From NCBI GenBank assembly GCA_948933715.1, contig CAQZPH010000047.1, positions 1 to 5,745 on the forward strand: 5,745 bases of DNA, read 5' to 3'. The position numbers were made by a program, and so were the translations under genes. Numbering within the stretch: the stretch's first letter is position 1; every line of letters begins with the position of its first letter. This document shows, piece after piece, positions 1 through 5,690 of the stretch. This DNA comes from an uncultured Eubacteriales bacterium. GTDB lineage: Bacteria; Bacillota; Clostridia; Oscillospirales; Acutalibacteraceae. Under the pieces are notes generated by a model that saw only the letters and a program-made list of their open reading frames with translations, was not told the origin of the DNA and ran no database searches.

Positions 1-1068
1 GCGAGGTTCAGGCCGCAACAAACAAACTGGCCAATGCTTACATCAGCAGCAACAGCCGTGGGTTTGATTTTTTGTTTAGTTTTGGTAAACAAAATAGGAG
101 TAAGAAAAATGATAGTTTTAGGTGCAATATTAGCTTCAATAGGGGCTGTAGCATCTGCGATTTTTGATAATTTATTTACTTTTTCCATTGCAAGAATAAT
201 AGTTGGCCTTGGTATTGCAGCTTTAATTTCATCCACTAAATTGTGTGCAATATTTGAAAAAGATTCAAGTATGCGACTTAAAATTCTACCTTCTGTTGCA
301 GCAGGCCAAATTGCAGGGACAAGCTGTGGTATCGTTATAGGAGGACTTATAGCTTCACGTACGTCTTATAACTTTGTTTTCATACTTGAAGCGGTATTAA
401 TAGTTATAAGCCTACTTTTTATTAGTATAACTAACCTTCAGGGTGAAGGAAATAAAAATCCTTTTTCCTTATCAAACGTAGTGGGTATTGTAAAGTCGGT
501 TCGCATAGTTATGTATATGTTACTTATAATAATTCCAATATATATGGCTGAAATATTTGTTTTATATGTAATTCCGTTGTATGGAAAGGAAATAGATTTA
601 ACACAGTCTGTTATATCTGGATTAATATTTTTAAACTTTTTATTGAGTGCATATACTTCTAATACGGGAACAAGATTATCTGTAAAATTATTGGGCGAGA
701 AAAAGTCTGTAATATTTTATATAATATTAATGATAGTTTCAATAGAAGCGTTTTCTATTGGAAATAACATTGTTGTAGCGTTAATGGCTGTAATTTTAAT
801 AGGAATAGCAGATGGATTTGGGCTAAATATAATTTTTGAATATATTTATAGAATACAGCCGGATATTGATAAAGTAACAGCTACATTTATGTTTTTGTTA
901 GCATCGCAAGTAGGTGGAGCAATTGCACCAATGATTGTTTCTTCAAACATAAGTAGTGGAGCTGCCAAAGCTTCGTCTATTCTTGGATATATGCTAGCAG
1001 GTGGAACAATGCTATACGGAATCTTTTTAATCATAAATAAAAATCGCCAAAAGCAATTGGCAAATTAA
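1..1068 (+). CDS. MFS-family membrane transporter, 5' end cut by window edge
   Basis: The reading frame is open from the first base, with eleven codons before the first ATG at 34. That ATG is inside a membrane segment, so the true start lies to the left and the gene is partial. The 355 visible residues form about eleven hydrophobic helices, consistent with TM2-TM12 of a 12-helix transporter of about 400 residues. After TM2, residues 30-36 (NKIGVRK) are a degenerate MFS motif A. TM4 carries the usual arginine and glycines (R65, G69, G71). Helices 5-6 and 7-12 follow with only a short loop after TM6, and the protein ends in a short basic tail with a TAA stop. The substrate cannot be deduced: no diagnostic motif is visible. 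The first half resembles MFS domains that form the C-terminal part of some larger clostridial sensor proteins, so an extra N-terminal domain outside the window is possible. It is convergent with the pheST operon. Confidence 0.85.
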   Translation, partial: ARFRPQQTNWPMLTSAATAVGLIFCLVLVNKIGVRKMIVLGAILASIGAVASAIFDNLFTFSIARIIVGLGIAALISSTKLCAIFEKDSSMRLKILPSVAAGQIAGTSCGIVIGGLIASRTSYNFVFILEAVLIVISLLFISITNLQGEGNKNPFSLSNVVGIVKSVRIVMYMLLIIIPIYMAEIFVLYVIPLYGKEIDLTQSVISGLIFLNFLLSAYTSNTGTRLSVKLLGEKKSVIFYIILMIVSIEAFSIGNNIVVALMAVILIGIADGFGLNIIFEYIYRIQPDIDKVTATFMFLLASQVGGAIAPMIVSSNISSGAAKASSILGYMLAGGTMLYGIFLIINKNRQKQLAN

Positions 1069-1115
1069 TAAAAACACCGATATCTTTGTTAAAATAATTA
1101 TAAGCATTGTTTAGT

Positions 1116-1152
1116 AAAAAAGTAAGCAGAAAAATTTTCTGCTTACTTTTTT
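1116..1152. terminator. Bidirectional intrinsic terminator between convergent genes
   Basis: A GTAAGCAG / CTGCTTAC stem (1122-1129 with 1139-1146) is flanked by six A on the left and six T on the right. On either strand this gives a hairpin followed by a run of U. The centre is an A5T4 run that can extend the stem. It lies 48 bases after the stop of the plus-strand transporter and 21 bases beyond the stop of the last minus-strand gene. One structure can therefore end both transcripts. Confidence 0.9.
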
Positions 1153-1172
1153 ATATGTATTAAGTTTTAAAT

Positions 1173-1475
1173 TTATGTTTCCGATAAGGCTTTACATAAC
1201 CATGCCTCAGCTATATCAATAGCGGGGTAGAGACCATCTTTTTCACATTTTTTAATGATCTTTTTACGGGGACTAAGTGAAGCATCTGTGCTTAAAAGCT
1301 GAACAGATACTTTATCAGCAACATCAGCATTGAACATAGGTTTAGAGCTTAATATATCAAGCTTTATTACGTAACTATCACTGATGTTACCATAATAGAT
1401 AGTATTATTACAACGAACCAAGGGTTTATTTTTGTATACAGCAGATTTTTCACGTAAAGTATTTTTTTTCGGCAG
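1173..1475 (-). CDS. Small conserved-looking protein of unknown function, apparent CTG start
   Basis: I do not recognise a named family. The frame is open from a TAG at 1491-1493 to a TAA at 1173-1175 and contains no ATG or GTG start. A TTG at 1419-1421 would give 82 residues, but it has no ribosome binding site. It also falls inside what looks like continuous protein sequence, KNKPLVRCNNTIYYGN. The best-placed start is CTG at 1473-1475, five bases after a run of seven G (1481-1487) that could pair with the 16S anti-SD. This gives 100 residues beginning (M)PKKNTLREK. The product is soluble, without signal peptide or membrane helix. It has a basic N-terminus, a likely beta-rich middle (residues 25-63) and a C-terminal helix (EKDGLYPAIDIAEAWLCKAL, 78-97). 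The pattern recalls an uncharacterised small protein seen in Clostridia, but that is memory only. It is the last gene of the pheS-pheT-ireB transcript, 49 bases after ireB. A decayed start codon (pseudogene) is an alternative. Confidence 0.68.
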   Translation of the reverse strand: MPKKNTLREKSAVYKNKPLVRCNNTIYYGNISDSYVIKLDILSSKPMFNADVADKVSVQLLSTDASLSPRKKIIKKCEKDGLYPAIDIAEAWLCKALSET

Positions 1476-1480
1476 AAATA

Positions 1481-1487
1481 CCCCCCC
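1481..1487 (-). promoter_or_regulatory. G7 tract, possible ribosome binding site for the CTG-start gene
   Basis: On the minus strand a run of seven G ends five bases before the CTG at 1475. Five of these G can pair with CCUCC of the 16S tail through four G-C pairs and one G-U pair. No other purine-rich Shine-Dalgarno sequence lies between the ireB stop and this gene. Homopolymers of this length are also prone to length variation and to sequencing error. Confidence 0.4.
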
Positions 1488-1524
1488 AATCTAAAGAATC
1501 TAATTGAGTCAAGAATAACAACCA

Positions 1525-1779
1525 CTAATCAAGATTTAAATAGGATTTTAAGAGAGCCTTTAAAAGATCGTCTCGATCAATTCGACAAATAAGATTACGA
1601 GCATTATTATATGTTGTTACATAGGTTGGATCTTGGGAAAGAATATAACCAACCATTTGATTAAGAGGGTTATATCCCTTTTCCTTCAATGCTTCATAAA
1701 CTACAGGAAGAATTTGTTTTATTGATTCTTCTTTATTTTCGTTTGCAGAAAACGTCATTGTTTTGTTTTTATCGAGCAT
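1525..1779 (-). CDS. ireB: IreB family regulatory phosphoprotein (UPF0297/DUF965)
   Basis: The 84-residue protein matches the IreB family over its full length. The hallmark is EKGYNPLNQMVGYILSQDP (residues 33-51) followed by YVTTYNNARNLI (53-64) and a helical tail rich in acidic and leucine residues. In Enterococcus faecalis IreB is a small dimeric cytoplasmic protein phosphorylated by the PASTA kinase IreK, and it affects cephalosporin resistance. The role here is inferred by homology. The start chosen is ATG 1779, because AGGAGG (1787-1792) lies seven bases before it. An upstream in-frame ATG at 1809 would add ten residues but overlaps that ribosome binding site and is unlikely. The N-terminus has Thr7 and Thr9 in KTMTF, aligning with the phosphorylated N-terminal region of the enterococcal protein. 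The gene follows pheT by 67 bases instead of standing in the usual alaS-ireB-ruvX cluster. Confidence 0.93.
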   Translation of the reverse strand: MLDKNKTMTFSANENKEESIKQILPVVYEALKEKGYNPLNQMVGYILSQDPTYVTTYNNARNLICRIDRDDLLKALLKSYLNLD

Positions 1780-1786
1780 ATAATTT

Positions 1787-1792
1787 CCTCCT
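1787..1792 (-). promoter_or_regulatory. Ribosome binding site of ireB
   Basis: AGGAGG on the minus strand, seven bases before the ATG at 1779. It decides the start: the longer frame opening at 1809 would place this site inside the coding sequence. Confidence 0.85.
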
Positions 1793-1809
1793 ATACAATA
1801 GTATAACAT

Positions 1810-1837
1810 ATTTTATTTAAAAAGGAAAGTTTTTCAA
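1810..1837 (-). promoter_or_regulatory. Possible internal promoter ahead of ireB
   Basis: In the 67-base gap between pheT and ireB the minus strand has TTGAAA (1832-1837), a 16-base spacer and TAAAAT (1810-1815). A second -10-like TATACT lies at 1800-1805, but with a poor -35. Such AT-rich gaps often yield chance matches, so this is only a candidate. If real, it would let ireB and the last gene be made when the pheS T-box is closed. Confidence 0.3.
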
Positions 1838-1846
1838 CTTTATTAT

Positions 1847-4225
1847 TTAACTACGCAGGGTTATTCCCATTTTGTTAAAGGTTTTAATAGTTTTTTCTAT
1901 AATAATATTTACTTGATCATCAGTTAGGGTTGATTCCTGCGAACGCAAAGAAATATTAAGAGCTACACTTTTTTTATTCTGTGGAATTTGCTCCCCTTTA
2001 TAAATATCGAAAATGCTTACCTTCTCAAGCAAATTGCCAGCTGACTGTTTAATAACTTTTTTTAGATCACCAACAGGGGTTTCGTTATCACATATTAGGG
2101 CTAAGTCCCTTATAACTGCCGGAAATTTAGCAATAGGTTGGTAAGAAACATTACTTTTTGAACTTTCTTTTAATTTAGGAATACTCAATTCAATAATATA
2201 TACCTTGCTAGAGATTTCATAATTATCAAGAACTAAAGGATGAACTTCTGCAATATTTCCAAGTGTAATACCTTTATGTGAGATAGTAGCACAGCGTCCA
2301 GGATGAAAATAGACAATGTCTGAGTTAGCGGTTATATCGTAATCAGTGATAAATAAATTTTCAAGTAAATCTTCAAGAATACCTTTAACATATAAAAAGT
2401 CTATATCCGGGCCATAAAATCCAGCGATTAGCTTGTTTGTTTCAGTAGGTAAGGAATCGTTATCGTTAGGAGTATACTCAGTTGCCAGTTCAAAAAGCTG
2501 AGCGTTTTCATTTTTTTGATTAAAATTTAATGAAAGTACGTTTAGCATAGAAACGATAGCCGTGGTCCTCATAAGACAGGTATCTTCTCCAAGAGGGTTT
2601 GCTATGACAACTGATTTCCTTAATGGATGCTCAGCAGGCAATAAAATTTTATCATATTGACGAGGACTTATAAAAGAATAAGTTGTTATTTCATTTAACC
2701 CTAATGCTATCATAATATTTGTTATTTTTTGCTCGAATTTTTGGGTATCTGTATATTTACCGTAATGACTACCATTAAGAGGTGTAGAAATAATATTGTT
2801 ATAACCATAGAAACGAGCAATTTCTTCAGCAATATCATTTTTTAATTTTAAGTCAGGCCTAAAACTTGGCACTACTACTATTTCATCAATAACTTTACAA
2901 TCAAGTTTCGATAAAATATCAATCATTTTTTCTTTTGGTAAATCTATGTTTAAAAATTCATTTATAAATTGTGGATCAAATGGAATTTTAACAACAGAAT
3001 CTTTAGAATTGTCTACTATTATAGTGTCAGATAAAACATCTCCAGCACCAAGAAGTTCAATTAATTCACAAGCACGATTTAATGCAGGAATACAATTGTT
3101 TTTATCAAGACCTTTTTCAAACCTTGAGCTAGAATCAGTGCGCATATTTTGCTCTTTTGAAGCTTTCCTAACAGCAATAGGATCAAAAATAGCAGATTCA
3201 AGAACAATAGTAGTTGTGTCATCCATTACAGAATTGTATTCTCCACCCATAACTCCAGCAATGGCAATAGGTTTTTTATTGTCAGCTATAACAAGGTTAT
3301 TTTGACTTAATTTTCTTTTAACACCGTCAAGGGTTGTAATAGTCTCACCACTAGTAGCTTTTCTTACATTGATTTGTTTGCCTTCGATAAACCGTAAATC
3401 AAAAGCGTGTAGCGGCTGACCGTATTCTAGCATAACATAATTGGTTATATCTACTATATTATTAATAGAACGAATACCCATAGCACGAAGTCGCTCACGG
3501 ATAAAACGAGGAGACTTTGTAATCTTAACGTTTTGGACAATTTTAGCGCTGTAAAAAGGACATAGTTCTTTATCTAAAACATTTACTTTAAGATCTTCAT
3601 TATTTTCTTTTAGCTGAGCTTTTACAACTGGGGTATGAAGTTTTAATTCTTTATTAAAAGTAGCTGCAGCTTCTCTTGCAAGACCAATAATAGAAAGACA
3701 ATCAGGTCTATTTGGAGTAATTTCAAATTCGAATTTAGTATCGTTAAGACCAATAACCTCACGAATATCTTTCCCAAGCTCTAAGTTTTCTTCTTGCAAT
3801 ACAAAAATGCCATCTTCCACAGCATAAGGAAAGTCATTAATGCTAAGACCGAGTTCTCCTAGGGAACACATCATACCACAGCTTAAGGTTCCTCTTAGTT
3901 TCCCTTTTTTTATTTTAGTACCATCTGCTAAAGTGGAGCCGTCTAAAGCAACAGGGATTATATTGTTTACTTTTAGGTTTTTAGCACCTGTGACGATTTG
4001 TATGGGTTCCTTTTCACCGACATCAATCATACATACCACAAGTTTGTCAGCGTTTGGGTGCTTTTCAATCGATAATACTTTGCCAACAACTACACGACTG
4101 ATCTTTTCCCCTTCAATTTCGTATTTTTCAACTTTGGAACCGCTCATAGTCATTTTATCAGCAAACTCTTTAGGGCTAACATCTATATCAATAAAATCTT
4201 TTAACCATTTCATAGAAAGATTCAT
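1847..4225 (-). CDS. pheT: Phenylalanyl-tRNA synthetase beta subunit
   Basis: This is the non-catalytic but essential subunit of the cytoplasmic (alpha-beta)2 enzyme that charges tRNA-Phe. It also carries the editing site that removes Tyr-tRNA-Phe. All bacterial domains are present in order. The tRNA-binding OB fold spans about residues 40-150 (HPNADKLVVCMIDVG, IVTGAKN). The B3/B4 editing domain spans about 210-380, including LEYGQPLHAFD with H273 at the position of the editing-pocket histidine, and RTDSSSRFEKGLD. The B5 domain spans about 405-475 with the acidic residues D458, D464, E467 and E468. The catalytic-like core follows (GLNEITTYSFIS, ANPLGEDTCLMRTT). The anticodon-binding FDX-ACB domain spans about 698-792 (KFPAVIRDLALIC). 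The 792 residues match the usual length of about 800, with no break. The ATG at 4225 has AAGGTGG (4233-4239) seven bases upstream. It lies 32 bases after pheS, in the same transcript under T-box control. Confidence 0.98.
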   Translation of the reverse strand: MNLSMKWLKDFIDIDVSPKEFADKMTMSGSKVEKYEIEGEKISRVVVGKVLSIEKHPNADKLVVCMIDVGEKEPIQIVTGAKNLKVNNIIPVALDGSTLADGTKIKKGKLRGTLSCGMMCSLGELGLSINDFPYAVEDGIFVLQEENLELGKDIREVIGLNDTKFEFEITPNRPDCLSIIGLAREAAATFNKELKLHTPVVKAQLKENNEDLKVNVLDKELCPFYSAKIVQNVKITKSPRFIRERLRAMGIRSINNIVDITNYVMLEYGQPLHAFDLRFIEGKQINVRKATSGETITTLDGVKRKLSQNNLVIADNKKPIAIAGVMGGEYNSVMDDTTTIVLESAIFDPIAVRKASKEQNMRTDSSSRFEKGLDKNNCIPALNRACELIELLGAGDVLSDTIIVDNSKDSVVKIPFDPQFINEFLNIDLPKEKMIDILSKLDCKVIDEIVVVPSFRPDLKLKNDIAEEIARFYGYNNIISTPLNGSHYGKYTDTQKFEQKITNIMIALGLNEITTYSFISPRQYDKILLPAEHPLRKSVVIANPLGEDTCLMRTTAIVSMLNVLSLNFNQKNENAQLFELATEYTPNDNDSLPTETNKLIAGFYGPDIDFLYVKGILEDLLENLFITDYDITANSDIVYFHPGRCATISHKGITLGNIAEVHPLVLDNYEISSKVYIIELSIPKLKESSKSNVSYQPIAKFPAVIRDLALICDNETPVGDLKKVIKQSAGNLLEKVSIFDIYKGEQIPQNKKSVALNISLRSQESTLTDDQVNIIIEKTIKTFNKMGITLRS

Positions 4226-4257
4226 TATAAAACCACCTTAATACAAATTTATTTAAC

Positions 4258-5277
4258 TTAAAACTGATTTAAAAACCTAACGTCATTTTCATAAAATAAG
4301 CGCATATCATCAATGTTGTAGCGGCGCATGGCAATTCTTTCAAGCCCAACACCGAAAGCAAAACCGCTATAAACTTCAGGGTCTATATCACAATTTTTAA
4401 GGACAGTAGGATGAACCATACCACAGCCCAATATTTCAATCCATCCTTCATTTTTGCATAAACGACAGCCTTTACCATGGCAGCTAAAACACTGAACATC
4501 AACTTCTGCTGAAGGTTCGGTGTAAGGAAAATGGTGGGGTCTGAATCTAACAACAGAATCTTTACCATAAAGAGCTTGTATAAATGTTTCAAGAGTTCCT
4601 TTAAGGTCAGAAAATGTAATTCCTTTATCCACAACTAATCCTTCTATTTGATGAAAAAGAGGAGAATGAGTGGCATCAACAGCATCAGAACGATAAACAC
4701 GACCGGGTGAAATTATTCTAATTGGAGGGTTAGATTTTTCCATTGTACGTATTTGCACACAAGAAGTTTGAGTTCTAAGCAAAGTGTTTTCATTAATATA
4801 AAAAGTATCTTGAGTATCCCTTGCAGGATGGTGCTTTGGCATGTTAAGCGCTTCAAAGTTATAATAGTCGTTTTCTACTTCTGGGCCGTTTACGATGTTA
4901 AACCCCATGCCGATAAATATTTCCTTAACTTCATCTAAGACAATAGTTAGAGGATGACGATGACCAAGATGGCGACGCTTACTAGGTAAAGTGACATCAA
5001 TTTTTTCAGAAGATAAACGGATGTCAAGTTCAAGTTCTTTAATCTTTTTTATATTAGTATCGATGCTTTTAGCAATAAAGTCACGAATCTCATTTGCAAA
5101 TTGGCCAATAATAGGGCGCTCTTCGTTTGAAAGTTTACCCATTTGCTTTAGAATGTTTGTAAGTTCACCTTTTTTACCAAGATACTTAATTCTAATGTTT
5201 TCTATATCTTTTTGACTTTTAACTTTTGATAATTCATGCTCAGCAGATATACGAATATTTTCAAGTTGTTTTTTCAA
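4258..5277 (-). CDS. pheS: Phenylalanyl-tRNA synthetase alpha subunit
   Basis: This is the catalytic class II subunit: it activates phenylalanine with ATP and transfers it to tRNA-Phe as part of the (alpha-beta)2 complex with PheT. Residues 1-90 form the N-terminal coiled-coil arm that contacts tRNA. Motif 1 is around 108-135 (HPLTIVLDEVKEIF, then GPEVE). Motif 2 is around 166-215 (LLRTQTSCVQIRTM, then GRVYRSDAVDATHSPLFHQIEG). Motif 3 is around 305-320 (GFAFGVGLERIAM), and the end DVRFLNQF is typical. A Cys4 insert, C263-x2-C266-x4-C271-x2-C274, precedes GWIEILGCGMVHP; it is common in Firmicutes PheS and suggests a small metal-binding knuckle. The 339 residues are full length. The start is TTG at 5275-5277, chosen because a near-perfect GAGGTGA stands six bases before it and the protein then begins (M)KKQLENIR. 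Expression is governed by the T-box leader just upstream. Confidence 0.98.
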   Translation of the reverse strand: MKKQLENIRISAEHELSKVKSQKDIENIRIKYLGKKGELTNILKQMGKLSNEERPIIGQFANEIRDFIAKSIDTNIKKIKELELDIRLSSEKIDVTLPSKRRHLGHRHPLTIVLDEVKEIFIGMGFNIVNGPEVENDYYNFEALNMPKHHPARDTQDTFYINENTLLRTQTSCVQIRTMEKSNPPIRIISPGRVYRSDAVDATHSPLFHQIEGLVVDKGITFSDLKGTLETFIQALYGKDSVVRFRPHHFPYTEPSAEVDVQCFSCHGKGCRLCKNEGWIEILGCGMVHPTVLKNCDIDPEVYSGFAFGVGLERIAMRRYNIDDMRLFYENDVRFLNQF

Positions 5278-5283
5278 AGAAAA

Positions 5284-5290
5284 TCACCTC
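5284..5290 (-). promoter_or_regulatory. Strong ribosome binding site fixing the TTG start of pheS
   Basis: GAGGTGA on the minus strand lies six bases before TTG 5277, directly after the T-box terminator. No ATG is available in frame at a suitable distance, so this site decides the start. Confidence 0.85.
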
Positions 5291-5300
5291 ATTAAAATAA

Positions 5301-5347
5301 TAAAAAAAGTCGCAAATCATCCCCATAAAAGGGACGAAAGCGAACTT
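5301..5347 (-). terminator. Regulated terminator of the pheS T-box
   Basis: On the minus strand AAGTTCGC (5340-5347) pairs with GCGACTT (5307-5313) with one bulged base. An inner stem CGTCCC / GGGATG closes a U-rich loop, and a seven-U run (5302-5308) overlaps the end of the stem and follows it. The left arm overlaps sequence needed by the antiterminator (5329-5363), so the two folds exclude each other, as T-box control requires. Confidence 0.88.
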
Positions 5348-5363
5348 CCGCGGTACCACCCTT
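5329..5363 (-). promoter_or_regulatory. T-box antiterminator element
   Basis: The conserved AAGGGTGGTACCGCG occupies 5349-5363. AAGGG (5359-5363) can pair with CCCTT (5329-5333), and GCG with CGC, leaving the tRNA-acceptor-binding bulge around TGGTACC. The bulge TGG(T) is complementary to the free NCCA end of tRNA. Formation breaks both arms of the terminator at 5301-5347. Confidence 0.93.
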
Positions 5364-5561
5364 AATTTTTGCATAAGCAAACACTTAATAAAGAATATAA
5401 CGGTTCAAACCGGTGAGTCCTACTAATTAGAAAAGTTCAGATTCACAGCTCCAAAGTGAACTTCATTTTCGACCCTGCAGATAAGCTCCCAGCCAAAGGC
5501 ATTATCTCTCTTTAATGCAGAGAAAAGAAAACTACTTTCTTTATCATAGCTATTAAAATCA

Positions 5562-5590
5562 ATATTAACATTTTTTTGTAACATTTTCAA
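5562..5590 (-). promoter_or_regulatory. Sigma-A type promoter of the pheST operon
   Basis: The minus strand has TTGAAA (5585-5590), an exact 17-base spacer rich in A, and TAATAT (5562-5567). Transcription should start near 5554-5556, just ahead of Stem I of the T-box, which is the expected distance for this leader class. Confidence 0.82.
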
Positions 5591-5652
5591 GTCTATTTTA
5601 AAATTGGCTCTTGCTGAAGCCAGCTTTATGTATTATAATAAATTTTATGCTT

Positions 5653-5690
5653 AAAATAAAGAGCCTTGCTCCATTTAAAGGAACAAGGCT
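5653..5690 (-). terminator. Probable terminator of a minus-strand gene beyond the right edge
   Basis: AGCCTTG (5662-5668) pairs with CAAGGCT (5684-5690). One C/A mismatch follows, then three more pairs (TCC/GGA) and a seven-base loop. Read on the minus strand it is followed by CTTTATTTT (5653-5661), an interrupted U tract. On the plus strand it is followed by A6, which does not suit termination. It fits the 3' end of a gene upstream of the pheST promoter, whose coding part lies essentially outside the window. Confidence 0.55.

Larger units (their letters stand above)
5301..5555 (-). ncRNA. T-box riboswitch leader, tRNA-Phe specific, controlling pheST
   Basis: The roughly 255-base untranslated leader has the T-box layout. 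Stem I has an AGTA-containing 5' side (around 5531-5545), helix pairs TTTTC/GAAAA and CTGC/GCAG, and a distal arm with AGAGAGATAA, a GCC-TTT-GGC turn and TTATCT (about 5477-5511). The specifier loop reads ATGAAG-TTC-A, giving the Phe codon UUC at 5458-5460 followed by the expected A. A Stem II-like hairpin CGGTT-TG-AACCG lies at 5401-5412 and a Stem III-like TTTGC-TTAT-GCAAA at 5368-5381. The T-box sequence AAGGGTGGTACCGCG ends the leader at 5349-5363. From knowledge of the class, uncharged tRNA-Phe pairs with the specifier by its GAA anticodon and with the TGG bulge by its NCCA end. This stabilises the antiterminator and lets pheST be transcribed. The 5' end is inferred from the promoter. Confidence 0.95.

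Noticed and set aside
1419..1421. TTG as start of the unknown small protein.
   Set aside because: The preceding bases (AAATAAACCC on the minus strand) hold no ribosome binding site, and the protein-like sequence continues upstream in frame.
1780..1809. Longer IreB starting at ATG 1809 with ten extra residues.
   Set aside because: The extra codons cover the AGGAGG site, and the family begins at the ATG of 1779.
2946..4241. Plus-strand open frames opposite pheT (119 and 133 codons).
   Set aside because: They lie antisense to conserved PheT domains, have no ribosome binding site or family resemblance, and are explained by the codon use of the real gene. Smaller open frames opposite or overlapping pheS and the transporter were dropped for the same reason.
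5605..5622. Hairpin TGGCT / AGCCA between the right-edge terminator and the pheST promoter.
   Set aside because: It has only five pairs with an eight-base loop, and on neither strand is it followed by a clear U run. It lies upstream of the -35 box, and no protein site can be named for it.
5632..5637. A perfect TATAAT on the minus strand upstream of the mapped promoter, as a second pheST start.
   Set aside because: Seventeen bases upstream there is only TTTATT, a poor -35. The TTGAAA-17-TAATAT pair at 5562-5590 is better and correctly placed for the T-box.
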